Assembly (NCBI RefSeq): GCF_020564625.1
Contig: NZ_JAJBZT010000011.1
Span: 58,617 to 122,616, forward strand
Direction: 5' to 3'
Source: Leeia speluncae
GTDB taxonomy: Bacteria; Pseudomonadota; Gammaproteobacteria; Burkholderiales; Leeiaceae
Length of the DNA stretch: 64,000 nt
The position numbers and the translations under genes were made by a program. Numbering within the stretch: the first letter of the stretch is position 1; every line of letters starts with the position of its first letter. The notes under the pieces are model-generated. The model saw only the letters and a program-made list of their open reading frames with translations, made no database searches and was not told where the DNA came from. Positions 27,893-36,434 of the stretch are shown here, piece by piece.

Positions 27893-28465
27893 TTATGCAA
27901 CTAATCGACTGACTTCTTCGGTAAAACGGTACAACAACACCTTCCCTTCATTCCAAGTTTGGTGCCCACTTTCGGCGTTGATATGAAAAGCATCTGGCAG
28001 AATGGTGAGGCTTGCTTCCCAGTGCTTGGCAAAGGTTTTCGCTCTATCTAATTGGCAAAATGGATCATTCGTACTTGCAATAACATGCGTCGGAACAGGG
28101 ATCCTTTCTTTTAATATGGGCGCAAATTGGCTAATTTCCTTAGGTGCATTTGCTCTTTCAATATCGGCAGGCGCTACTAGGAAAAGCCCTTTTACTCGCC
28201 CGGATTTCAAATTTCTTTTTACCCAATGCGTGGCGGTAATGCAGCCTAAGCTGTGAGCAATCAAGATGGCAGGCGTTGTAGATGCTTCGATCGCATTATT
28301 TAAGCCTTCTAACCACTTTTCTAACTGTGGCTCTTGCCAATTTTCTTGATACACACGGCTTACATTTGGTAATGAATTTGCCCAACTAGATTGCCAATGC
28401 AAAGGCCCAGAGTTTTTCCATCCTGGAACCACAATAAAACGGCTATTCAAAATAGTGGCGCTCAT
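27893..28465 (-). CDS. RBBP9/YdeN-family serine hydrolase
   Basis: About 190 aa from ATG 28465, which has AGGAAG upstream; the longer frame adds a hydrophobic N-terminus without a ribosome site. IVVPGWKNSGPLHWQSSWA is the family start, LIAHSLGC the nucleophile, STNDPFCQLDRAKTFAKHW the acid region, and PDAFHINAESGHQTWNEG carries the catalytic histidine. Small cytoplasmic hydrolase, substrate unknown. Upstream of the DUF2325 gene and divergent from sfnR. Confidence 0.85.
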   Translation of the reverse strand: MSATILNSRFIVVPGWKNSGPLHWQSSWANSLPNVSRVYQENWQEPQLEKWLEGLNNAIEASTTPAILIAHSLGCITATHWVKRNLKSGRVKGLFLVAPADIERANAPKEISQFAPILKERIPVPTHVIASTNDPFCQLDRAKTFAKHWEASLTILPDAFHINAESGHQTWNEGKVLLYRFTEEVSRLVA

Positions 28466-28807
28466 GTTGCGCTTCCTTCTGTTGTTTTTTACTAGTTTAC
28501 TCAGCTTGTAAAGAATTAGAAGGAATAAAAAACAATAAATATATTTCATATGGAAATATTGCATCTAGAAAGACACTTTTTCGAAGTATCGATGGTTGCT
28601 TCACCGTCATATAACCAAATGGAATTTACAACTCATCATTGATTACTTTGTCATGATGAAGTGGGTTGCTAATATACCAACAATCAAGCAACAAATTGTT
28701 TTGAACGAAACAAACACATTCACATGTGAAATAGACAGATTTTGCAGAATAATCATCTGAAATAACGATTATGTGGATTAATCGATAACGAAATAGAAAG
28801 TAGAAAA
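28466..28807. other. Intergenic region upstream of sfnR
   Basis: 342 bp, A+T-rich, between the divergent hydrolase and sfnR genes. I see no gene and no convincing -24/-12 promoter. A GGTTGCTAATATACCAAC imperfect palindrome near 28664-28681 could be a regulator site. Confidence 0.3.
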
Positions 28808-29932
28808 ATGCAACTAATAACACTCCCAAATGCACAAAAGCTCTCTACCTCTATACGTGCGACAGCCTTAGTATTTGAAGACCCAAAATCGCGTGCATTG
28901 CATCAACATATTGAATTGATTGCGCCTAGTGATGCGACAGTTTTAATCATTGGGGAAACGGGGACGGGCAAAGAGCTAATTGCAAGACATGTACACGAAT
29001 TAAGTGCTAGAAAAGACAAGCCTTTTGTGGCGGTAAATTGTGGCGCATTTTCAGAAACACTCGTGGAAAGCGAACTGTTTGGCCATGAAAAAGGATCATT
29101 TACTGGTGCGGTGTCTCAGAAAGCCGGCTGGTTTGAAGCGGCAAATGGCGGCACTATCTTTCTGGATGAGATTGGAGATTTACCACTCTCTATGCAAGTA
29201 AAGTTACTACGTGTTCTGCAAGAACGAGAGGTCACTCGAATTGGTGCGCGCCATGCCATCCCTATTAATGTTCGGGTGATTGCCGCAACCAACGTAGATT
29301 TGGAAGAAGCGGTGATCGCCGGTAATTTTAGGGAAGATTTATACTATCGCCTGCGGGTTGCCGAGTTAGATTTATTGCCCCTATGCGAACGCACGGGAGA
29401 TATTTTACCCTTAGCCAACTATTTTGTTAGTTTATATAAAAAGCGACTAAACATAGCAGAAGCCTACTTATCTCCTTCTGCGGAGCAAAAACTAATTACA
29501 CATAGTTGGCCAGGTAATATTCGTGAGCTAGAAAATATTATTCACCATGCACTGCTGGTGAGTAAAACCGGGACGATTCAGGCAGACGATTTACATATTG
29601 TACGGAGAATTAAATCCCCCGCCGCAAATGCAAATGTTCAGGAGCAACGCTATGCAGTGATCCCTGAACAAAAAGATCCTTATGAGAGACTCTCGCTCGC
29701 GTTAAAAGATATTTTTGAAGACCCATCACCCCTGCTATATGAAAAGATTGATCATGTCTTCGTAAAAGTAGCTTATGACTATTGCCATCGAAACCAGTTG
29801 CAAACTAGCCGTTTATTAGATCTCAGTCGCAATATTGTGCGAGCCAAACTCATTAAATATGGCGAGCTAAAAGAAGGAAAGCAGCGATTTGGCTTAAGCC
29901 AGCAAGATTTATCCGATTTAAGTGTGGCTTAA
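28808..29932 (+). CDS. sfnR: Sigma-54-dependent transcriptional activator SfnR
   Basis: 374 aa. No N-terminal sensor domain: the AAA+ domain starts almost at once. Walker A GETGTGKE (49-56), the sigma-54 contact loop GSFTGA (96-101, a natural variant of GAFTGA), Walker [11 protein letters not shown] (D120, E121), arginine-finger region [18 protein letters not shown]-terminal Fis-type helix-turn-helix ([22 protein letters not shown]). The short [30 protein letters not shown]-terminus is typical of SfnR, which activates dimethylsulfone genes and is controlled by its own level rather than by a ligand. Central in a region with six sigma-54 promoters. Confidence 0.9.
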   Translation: MQLITLPNAQKLSTSIRATALVFEDPKSRALHQHIELIAPSDATVLIIGETGTGKELIARHVHELSARKDKPFVAVNCGAFSETLVESELFGHEKGSFTGAVSQKAGWFEAANGGTIFLDEIGDLPLSMQVKLLRVLQEREVTRIGARHAIPINVRVIAATNVDLEEAVIAGNFREDLYYRLRVAELDLLPLCERTGDILPLANYFVSLYKKRLNIAEAYLSPSAEQKLITHSWPGNIRELENIIHHALLVSKTGTIQADDLHIVRRIKSPAANANVQEQRYAVIPEQKDPYERLSLALKDIFEDPSPLLYEKIDHVFVKVAYDYCHRNQLQTSRLLDLSRNIVRAKLIKYGELKEGKQRFGLSQQDLSDLSVA

Positions 29933-29947
29933 ATTTACTAACCCAAA

Positions 29948-29984
29948 AAAATCCCCCTCGTAAGCTTCTGCCGAGGGGGATTTT
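29948..29984. terminator. Bidirectional terminator between sfnR and the SfnB-like gene
   Basis: AAAATCCCCCTCG (29948-29960) and CGAGGGGGATTTT (29972-29984), a 13-bp perfect stem with an 11-nt loop, between convergent genes. Confidence 0.9.
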
Positions 29985-30020
29985 CTTATTAAGTATAAAT
30001 CAAGCTACTTACCTAGCTAT

Positions 30021-31280
30021 TTAAGCCGCTACTTTTGCTTTCTCCTGTTGTTTCGCTTTTTCTGGGTTGCCACTGCCAATCTGCCAAACATATGGTGGCT
30101 CTTTATCATTCACCACCCAATCACCCACAATTCTGGCCTTGTAAATCAGTGGATTATGAGAAGAAACGGTTCTAGCATTTCTCCAGTGGCGATCTAAGCT
30201 GGTTGTTGCTTTTGCAGCCGATGCGCCTAATGCATTAAATAAGTCTGTCGATGCTCTTAGTACCAGTTCAGATGCAACTACTTGCGCTTTTGCCGAATCA
30301 ATTTCTGCAGCAATATTAGCTGCTTTTTCTTCTTCATCATTTCGGCTAAATCTGGCTAAATATGCTCGCTGAGCACTTTCTGCCGCACGGAGGGTAATTG
30401 TTTCTACTGTAAACGCTTGCGCTGAGATTTGGCCAATTACCTGCAGGATTTGGGCATCATCTTTTACTTGGTCTGCATTACCAGTACTGTAAACGCGATG
30501 CCTTTCTCTTACTTGTTGGCTGACATCTCTCTCTACTGCTTTTGCAATACCCGATTGGACTGCTAGCAGTACCAATTGATAAAATGATGTTTGGTATTTG
30601 AATCGTTGATTAAAATCGATGACATCCTCTGCTTCAACTTCAGCATCTTGAAATACGGCGGTTCCGCTACCTGTCGTACGTTGACCAAAACCATCCCAAT
30701 CATCACTTACTGTCACCCCTGCTTGGTGTGTTTTTACAGCGGCAATCACATCTGATTTGTCATGCGCACGTTGCGCGTAAACATCAATCCAATCAGCAAA
30801 AATGCTCCCGGTGGTGTAAAACTTATTACCATTAACAACCGTTTTACCGTCTTTTTGTGAGACTTTGGTAATTACATCGCCAATCTTGACTGTGCCTACT
30901 TCCGTCCACGCATTGCCGACAATATCGCCTGCGACAAAACGCTCAAACCATTTATCTCTTGAGGCGCTTTGAGGCGCATTTAGCTTGTCTTCCACAAAAG
31001 CAAAGTGACCACGTAAGGCTTGTGGCAAGTTAGAATCCGCCGTGGCCAACTCAATTAATAATTGGAAAAGTTGAGGTAAAGAGGCACCATCCCCACCGTA
31101 TGTTTTTGGCACGCGTACAGCACCAAAACCCGCTTCTTTTAGCCATTTGATTGGCTCAACGGGAAGCTGCCTTTTTTGTTCTCTGTCTAATGTCCCTTTT
31201 GCAATTTTTTCAAAGATCGGTCTGAATTTATTGGCTAACACTTCATAGTCGGTGCCGGTAGATAGGGTGGTAACTGACAT
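30021..31280 (-). CDS. SfnB/DszC-type flavin-dependent enzyme (acyl-CoA dehydrogenase fold)
   Basis: About 419 aa from ATG 31280, which has AAGGAA at good spacing; longer frames upstream run through the promoter. Acyl-CoA dehydrogenase fold with WLKEAGFGAVRVPKTYGGDGASLPQ, GNAWTEVG, VVNGNKFYTTGSIFADWIDVYA, DDWDGFGQRTTGSGTAVFQDAEV and the C-terminal LDRHWRNARTVSSHNPLIYK. It belongs with the DszC/SfnB monooxygenases. Second of three such proteins in the window. Monocistronic, with its own sigma-54 promoter at 31354-31369 and a terminator isolating it from the importer operon upstream. Substrate unknown. Confidence 0.86.
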   Translation of the reverse strand: MSVTTLSTGTDYEVLANKFRPIFEKIAKGTLDREQKRQLPVEPIKWLKEAGFGAVRVPKTYGGDGASLPQLFQLLIELATADSNLPQALRGHFAFVEDKLNAPQSASRDKWFERFVAGDIVGNAWTEVGTVKIGDVITKVSQKDGKTVVNGNKFYTTGSIFADWIDVYAQRAHDKSDVIAAVKTHQAGVTVSDDWDGFGQRTTGSGTAVFQDAEVEAEDVIDFNQRFKYQTSFYQLVLLAVQSGIAKAVERDVSQQVRERHRVYSTGNADQVKDDAQILQVIGQISAQAFTVETITLRAAESAQRAYLARFSRNDEEEKAANIAAEIDSAKAQVVASELVLRASTDLFNALGASAAKATTSLDRHWRNARTVSSHNPLIYKARIVGDWVVNDKEPPYVWQIGSGNPEKAKQQEKAKVAA

Positions 31281-31353
31281 GCTCATTTCCTTTTCATTGT
31301 ATAGATGGCTTCTGCTTAGCAAGTTGGATGCTGAACGTTTCACGTACTTAATT

Positions 31354-31369
31354 AGCAGGTTTTATGCCA
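31354..31369 (-). promoter_or_regulatory. Sigma-54 promoter of the SfnB-like gene
   Basis: On the minus strand TGGCATA-AAAC-CTGCT, a match to TGGCAYR-N4-TTGCW with C for the first T of the -12, 74 nt upstream of the start. Upstream lie a perfect palindrome TGCTTCTATAGAAGCA (31408-31423) and half-sites GTTGAT (31424-31429) and TGTTGAC (31436-31442). Confidence 0.72.
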
Positions 31370-31481
31370 GCAAAAAGTGCATATAAAAGACGATTTTCTT
31401 AAGAATTTGCTTCTATAGAAGCAGTTGATAAACAGTGTTGACTGTTCTACCGCAGAAAGTTGCTATCAGTTTTTACTCATA

Positions 31482-31519
31482 AAAAAGCACCTGCATCTGT
31501 ATAGACGTAAGTGCTTTTT
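31482..31519 (-). terminator. Terminator of the ribose-type importer operon
   Basis: AAAAAGCAC (31482-31490) pairs with GTGCTTTTT (31511-31519), and the interior pairs further (TGC/GTA, TCT/AGA). On the minus strand it ends in a T-run. It lies 20 nt after the last permease stop codon. Confidence 0.82.
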
Positions 31520-31538
31520 GGCTGGAGTTATCGCAGGA

Positions 31539-32507
31539 TTAGTTAGATTTTCTTAAACCGAAGCTAATGGCTAAAACAATTAGAATAAATGCGCCAGTCG
31601 CCACTTGCTGCCAGAAGAAGTTCCAACCAATTAGTAGCAATCCATTTGCAACAATATTCAGGAAAAGCACGCCAGCTAATGTACCAGGCACATTTGCCCT
31701 GCCCGATCTAGCCAAAGTAGTTCCGATAAACGTCGCGCCAATAGAATTGAGTAAAAATGAGTTGCCAGATAACGGCACGTAAGAGCTCACCGTGGTGGTT
31801 AACAAAATACCCGCAATCGAAGCAAGCAAGGCAGCTACCAGAAACACAGAGCCACCAATCCATCTCGGCGAGAGACCAGAGTAGCGAACCACTGCTGGTT
31901 GAATGCCCGTAGCGGTGAGCAAGCGGCCATAAATGGTTTTACCCAACACTATACTTGCAATGATTGCCACAATAGCGGCGATGGTAATTGGCAGTGGAAT
32001 CCCTAATAGTGTTGCTGACACTGTTTGAATTTGGGCTTCGTGATTAATATAGATCGGCTGCCCACCATTTGATAATAATTGCTGTGTACTCGTTCCGATA
32101 AACAAGGTGCCAAGTGTCGCTAAGAATGGGGTAATTCTTAGTACACCAGTCAGAAAGGCATTAAACGCCCCTGCGAGTAACCCCGCCACTAAAGCACTAA
32201 TAATCGCAATCTCTGGTGCATAGCCCGCATTTAAAGCCAGTACTAAGGCGAGGCCAGAAAAGTCTAACGCCGTACCAACCGATAAATCAATTCCCCCTGT
32301 CGAGACAACAAATGTCATACTAATGGCGGTGATCGCTAAAATGGAAAAGTTGTTAAGCAATAAGCTTTTCCAATTGGCGAGTGTCAAAAATGAAGGTGCC
32401 AAAATCGTAAAAAAGATCACCAATCCAACGATGAGTATCGGTACTAATAAGCGGATGAATGCGCTTCGCTTTTCTTCTGAAAAATTTAGTGTGTGAGTAA
32501 TGGACAT
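31539..32507 (-). CDS. Ribose-type ABC importer permease (RbsC family), second copy
   Basis: 322 aa, about eight to ten membrane helices. Typical RbsC-family features: NWKSLLLNNFSILAITAISMTFVVSTGGIDLSVGTALDFSGL and the C-terminal SIGATFIGTTLARSGRANVPGTLAGVLFLNIVANGLLLIG. Starts one base after the stop of the first permease gene, so the two are translationally coupled and probably form a heterodimer. Last gene of the operon binding protein - ATPase - permease - permease. Confidence 0.9.
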   Translation of the reverse strand: MSITHTLNFSEEKRSAFIRLLVPILIVGLVIFFTILAPSFLTLANWKSLLLNNFSILAITAISMTFVVSTGGIDLSVGTALDFSGLALVLALNAGYAPEIAIISALVAGLLAGAFNAFLTGVLRITPFLATLGTLFIGTSTQQLLSNGGQPIYINHEAQIQTVSATLLGIPLPITIAAIVAIIASIVLGKTIYGRLLTATGIQPAVVRYSGLSPRWIGGSVFLVAALLASIAGILLTTTVSSYVPLSGNSFLLNSIGATFIGTTLARSGRANVPGTLAGVLFLNIVANGLLLIGWNFFWQQVATGAFILIVLAISFGLRKSN

Positions 32508-32508
32508 G

Positions 32509-33483
32509 CTAGGCCTCTTTTCCGCGCAAAAAGGTTGATGCCGCTACAATCAGCAGAATTAAAGCACCTTGGACACCATTAACCCAGAAGTTAGAAATAT
32601 TCAGTAATTGAAAACCATTGATCAGTGAGCCAATAAATAGACCAGACAATAAAGTGCCTCCGATAGTGGGAACAAAGCGCCTAGAAAACACAACACCTAA
32701 CAAAGCGATAGCCACCACTGGTAGTAAGTATTCCCCAGAGCCAGTACTACTCCCGCTAAAAAAGACAGAAGCGCAAACGCCTGAAATACCACCGCATAAT
32801 CCACTAATAATGTAACTAATAAAAATGTAGCGTTTGGTGGCCAAACCAATCGATCTAGCCGCTTCTTTATGTTCACCAATGGCGTACAAACGTAGACCAA
32901 ATGGGGTAAATTGCACCAGTAGAATTAAAAAGAGTGCCACCGCAATTAACAAATACCCTAGTAGTGGAATCCCAAACTGATCAGTTCCTGATAGCAGCGT
33001 TATTAAATTGCTGGAAGCAGGTAGCACGGTGTTTTGCGTAAGTACTAGCTCAAAGCCTGCCACTAGGTTCATCACTGCTAAGGTGGCTAACAAAGGGGGG
33101 AGCCGAAATAACACGACCGCAATGCCATTAATCACCCCTACTGCGCCGCCGGCTAGTACGGCAATTACCACAGCAGCTGTATCGCCGTTGCCATGATTTA
33201 GTAAACTGGCATAGATTGCAGAGGTAAAGCCGAGGGTAGCCGCTACGGATAAATCAATCCCCCCCTGAATGACATTACCGCCACCCGCAATAATTACCGT
33301 GGTTAATCCAAAAGCAAGAATCCCTAAAATGGATGTCTGTGCAAAAATATTGGCAATATTGGTAATCGACAAAAAATTAGGTGCGAATTGTGTGAAGTAC
33401 AGCAATATCAAGGCAAATACGATATAAGCCCCGCCTTGCACCAGTTGTAGGGAGAGATTTTTCTCCAGTCTAAGCGTTGACAT
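32509..33483 (-). CDS. Ribose-type ABC importer permease (RbsC family), first copy
   Basis: 324 aa, multi-helix. GLTTVIIAGGGNVIQGGIDLSVAATLGFTSAIYASLL is the family's substrate-pathway loop; LPVVAIALLGVVFSRRFVPTIGGTLLSGLFIGSLINGFQLL closes the protein. Overlaps the ATPase gene by 14 nt. The extra glycine-rich GGGNVIQGG insertion differs from standard RbsC (GGIDLS only), which may mark a subgroup with a different cargo. Confidence 0.9.
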   Translation of the reverse strand: MSTLRLEKNLSLQLVQGGAYIVFALILLYFTQFAPNFLSITNIANIFAQTSILGILAFGLTTVIIAGGGNVIQGGIDLSVAATLGFTSAIYASLLNHGNGDTAAVVIAVLAGGAVGVINGIAVVLFRLPPLLATLAVMNLVAGFELVLTQNTVLPASSNLITLLSGTDQFGIPLLGYLLIAVALFLILLVQFTPFGLRLYAIGEHKEAARSIGLATKRYIFISYIISGLCGGISGVCASVFFSGSSTGSGEYLLPVVAIALLGVVFSRRFVPTIGGTLLSGLFIGSLINGFQLLNISNFWVNGVQGALILLIVAASTFLRGKEA

Positions 33484-35032
33484 AGTTTTTCACCTCTTTG
33501 AATGGCTGCGGGATGATCTGCTTTGGCGTTTGTCGGCCTGCGCCCGTTGCTGTAGCCAATACTTCATCCGCATTGGTTTCAATTGAACGCAGGTTTTGAA
33601 TCAGTTCTCCGCGATAGAACACGGCAATAGAATCTGTCAGCGACACTAGCTCTTGTAAGTCCGAACTTAAGATAATGACGGCAGCACCATTTTTGACGAG
33701 CTCACCAATTAATCGATAGATTTCAACTTTTGCGCCGACATCCACCCCCACAGCGGGTTCATCAAAGATATAAATATCCGCATCTGTTTCTAGCCACTTT
33801 GCAATAGCAACTTTTTGCTGGTTACCCCCACTTAATTGGCGTAAATAAGCCTGATCACTACTGGTTTTGATGCGTAGTGACTGAATTTTTTCTGCCGTTG
33901 CGGCGGTTTCTTTTTTCCTAGAAAGCCAGCCATAGTTAGCAAATTTCTTTAAATTGCTTAGTGTGGTGTTTTCCAAGACGGTTAATTCGGTGGCAATCCC
34001 GTGTTTTCGGCGATCTTCAGGTACCAAGCCAATGCCGGCTTTCACTGCATCATGCGGTGAGTGAATTTTTTTCACTTGGTTATGTATTTTTATACTGCCG
34101 CTGGCTGCACTTTTTAGGCCAAATAACGTTTCAACCACCGCTTTGACCCCAGACCCAACTAAGCCAGTAATCCCTAGAATTTCCCCTTTTCTTACTTGAA
34201 ACGAAACATCCTGAAAGTGCCCTGGCAACGATAATTGCTGAACATCGAGTACCACGTCCCCAAGTGAAACGTTTTCTTTGGGATACATTTCATTTACTTC
34301 ACGGTTAATCATCAACCGAGCAATTTCCGCCGCATTTACTTCTTTAGGATTTACCGTGCCTACATCTTTGCCGTTTCTGAAGATAGTCACTTCATCGCAC
34401 AGCGCTTCAATTTCTTGTAGGTAATGCGAAATATAAATAACAGCAATGCCCTTCTCTTTTAGCTTCAAAATCAACCGTTGAAGCTGATCTACTTCCCGTT
34501 TAATGAGTGATGCGGTCGGCTCATCAAACACAATTAATTTCGGATTAGCCAACAGTGCGCGTGTAATCTGTACGATTTGTTGTTCCGCCGTACTAAGATC
34601 CTGAATCAACGAATAGCCAGAAAGATGAATATCAAAGTATTGTTTTAGATAAGCCTCTGCTTCTCTTGCCATTTTTTTGCGGTTTAATAAACCAAACCAA
34701 GTGTGCTCATGGCCTAAAAACAGTGCTTCTCCCACGGTTAATGTGCCAGGTAATAAGCGATCTTGATGAATAAAGTGAATCCCAAGAGATTCCACCACAC
34801 TTGGGTCTAAGCGCGAGATTGCTTGATCATGAAAAATCACTTCTCCGCTATCTGCACTATGAATACCCGCTAGAATTTTGATCAGGGTAGATTTACCCGC
34901 ACCATTTTCACCAACTAATCCATGAACGCTAGCTGGTTTTACACGGAAACTTGCATGATCTAATGCGCGAGTCACGCCAAACTGTTTGGAAATATTCAAT
35001 AATTGAAGGACATAGCTAGATGAATCACTCAT
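33470..35032 (-). CDS. Ribose-type ABC importer ATPase (RbsA family, double nucleotide-binding domain)
   Basis: 520 aa with two ABC domains. Domain 1: Walker A GENGAGKST, Walker B LIVFDEPTASL, signature region LSTAEQQIVQITRAL. Domain 2: GLVGSGVKAVVETLF replaces a normal Walker A, signature LSGGNQQKVAIAKWL, Walker B IYIFDEPAVGVD. The altered second Walker A is normal in RbsA/MglA proteins. It powers the two permeases encoded downstream. The class usually carries pentoses, galactose, autoinducer-2 or similar polyols. Confidence 0.92.
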   Translation of the reverse strand: MSDSSSYVLQLLNISKQFGVTRALDHASFRVKPASVHGLVGENGAGKSTLIKILAGIHSADSGEVIFHDQAISRLDPSVVESLGIHFIHQDRLLPGTLTVGEALFLGHEHTWFGLLNRKKMAREAEAYLKQYFDIHLSGYSLIQDLSTAEQQIVQITRALLANPKLIVFDEPTASLIKREVDQLQRLILKLKEKGIAVIYISHYLQEIEALCDEVTIFRNGKDVGTVNPKEVNAAEIARLMINREVNEMYPKENVSLGDVVLDVQQLSLPGHFQDVSFQVRKGEILGITGLVGSGVKAVVETLFGLKSAASGSIKIHNQVKKIHSPHDAVKAGIGLVPEDRRKHGIATELTVLENTTLSNLKKFANYGWLSRKKETAATAEKIQSLRIKTSSDQAYLRQLSGGNQQKVAIAKWLETDADIYIFDEPAVGVDVGAKVEIYRLIGELVKNGAAVIILSSDLQELVSLTDSIAVFYRGELIQNLRSIETNADEVLATATGAGRQTPKQIIPQPFKEVKNYVNA

Positions 35033-35066
35033 GTTTTTTCCTTATCAACTAGGTAAATAGAGATGC

Positions 35067-35112
35067 CCCTCTAATGCCATACACAGAATGGAAATGGCTG
35101 GTCATTAGAGGG
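35067..35112 (-). terminator. Intercistronic hairpin between the binding-protein and ATPase genes
   Basis: CCCTCTAATG (35067-35076) pairs with CATTAGAGGG (35103-35112); inner GCCAT/ATGGC extends the stem. No T-run. Same position and likely role as the stems after sbp and the hydroxyproline-operon binding protein. Confidence 0.6.
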
Positions 35113-35136
35113 AGTCGGGTTGATGAGTGATCGAAA

Positions 35137-36102
35137 TTAATCGCCGCGAAGTTTGTTTACTTCTGCCACATTTTTCGGGGTAGCCAGTAACGCAGGTACA
35201 AAGGTTTCCTTCGGTAGCTTTTGCCCAGCTAGATATTTAGCGACGTTTTGAATAGCCGTTTTACCAATTTCAGCTGGTTGCTGCGCAACATCCGCGCCTA
35301 CCGGTGTATTTTTCTCTTTCAACAAGGCGAGCACTTCTGGGGTTCCGTCTACACCATAGGTTTTAATTTCTGTGCGCCCTGCCGCAATTAACGCCTTACT
35401 TGCCCCTAGCTGAGGGATATCCCACGCAGACCAAATGGCCGCCACACTACCCTTCGGATACTTGTTTAATAGCGCCGTAATTTGTGTGTAAGCATCTTGA
35501 ACCGTATTAGGAATCACATCACGTAGTTCTGGCTGAATAATCTTTAGATCTGGATATTTCTTTAAGGCTGCTTTTAGCTCGTCGTATCGAATCGCGCAAA
35601 CAGGTACGCCATAAAAGCCATTAAAAACAATGATATTGCCTTTGCCGCCCGTATCTTTAATTAACTGTTCAGCCAACTTTTTACCAATATCGTGGTTATC
35701 TGACGTGGTGTTATTAATGCTGTGCTGAGAAGGCACATCAATTGTAAAAACAGGAATGCCGGCATCTTTAATTTTTTTCAGATACGGATCAATCACACTT
35801 AATGTACCTAGCGTCTGAACGACTGCATCTGGTTTTTGCGCAACCACCGTTTGTAATTGTGAGACTAGGTTTTTATCATTACGGCCAGCATCTAAAGTAA
35901 TGGGTGTTCCACCAAGACGCTTCACTTCTGCCACCTGAGCCTGAAAAGACTTCAGATCAAAATAGTGGCTTGTCCCTGTCACGCTAATGGCAATACGTTT
36001 GCCTTTTAGTGAAGGAATGTTCGCATCATCAGCAAACGCGGTCACCGAACTAATCGCAGCGAGTGCAATGGCGGTAATTTTTAGTACATTCTTTTTCAAC
36101 AT
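35137..36102 (-). CDS. Ribose-type periplasmic binding protein 1
   Basis: About 321 aa from ATG 36102; the longer TTG-started frame lacks support. Signal peptide LKITAIALAAISSVTAFA, mature DDANIPSLKGKRIAISV. Peripla_BP_4 fold: TLDAGRNDKNLVSQLQTVVAQKPDAVVQTLGT and TYGVDGTPEVLALL. It lacks the exact sugar-contact residues I would expect of RbsB (for example the NDxMA segment), so ribose is not certain. First gene of the importer operon; close paralogue of the gene at 36435. Confidence 0.88.
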   Translation of the reverse strand: MLKKNVLKITAIALAAISSVTAFADDANIPSLKGKRIAISVTGTSHYFDLKSFQAQVAEVKRLGGTPITLDAGRNDKNLVSQLQTVVAQKPDAVVQTLGTLSVIDPYLKKIKDAGIPVFTIDVPSQHSINNTTSDNHDIGKKLAEQLIKDTGGKGNIIVFNGFYGVPVCAIRYDELKAALKKYPDLKIIQPELRDVIPNTVQDAYTQITALLNKYPKGSVAAIWSAWDIPQLGASKALIAAGRTEIKTYGVDGTPEVLALLKEKNTPVGADVAQQPAEIGKTAIQNVAKYLAGQKLPKETFVPALLATPKNVAEVNKLRGD

Positions 36103-36252
36103 TTTTACTATCCCTCTGATCGACAAATTTTTTGTGTGAAGCCATCTTAATCAAAAAATCTATAAAACAAAAAATAATATAAAATGATTTATATATTCCA
36201 ATATAGTTTATTAAAGATAGCGTTATATAGAGAAACAAAACTGCTGATTGGC

Positions 36253-36268
36253 TGTTGATTTAGCAACA
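36253..36268. promoter_or_regulatory. Candidate SfnR operator in the divergent importer control region
   Basis: TGTTGATTTAGCAACA, an imperfect palindrome two bases away from the perfect site at 41601-41616. It lies about 115 bp upstream of the sigma-54 promoter at 36382, an enhancer-like distance, and also upstream of the divergent binding-protein gene. Confidence 0.5.
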
Positions 36269-36381
36269 CATAAAAGGCTGTAACTTTGATGGAATTAGGT
36301 TTAATTCATACTAAAGAGGAAAATCGTACAAAAAATGAACAAATCAGAGGGTGATCAGTACTAAAAAGTAAAAACACAAGC

Positions 36382-36397
36382 TGGCATATAAATTGCA
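36382..36397 (+). promoter_or_regulatory. Sigma-54 promoter of binding protein 2
   Basis: TGGCATA-TAAA-TTGCA, a perfect -24/-12 match, 38 nt upstream of the start codon. Confidence 0.82.
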
Positions 36398-36434
36398 AGA
36401 CTATAAAAACTTAAATTTATAACTTGGAGTTTAT

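Noticed and set aside
36103..36238. Short minus-strand frame upstream of binding protein 1
   Set aside because: A+T-rich control DNA, no ribosome site, and it overlaps the signal peptide region in another frame.
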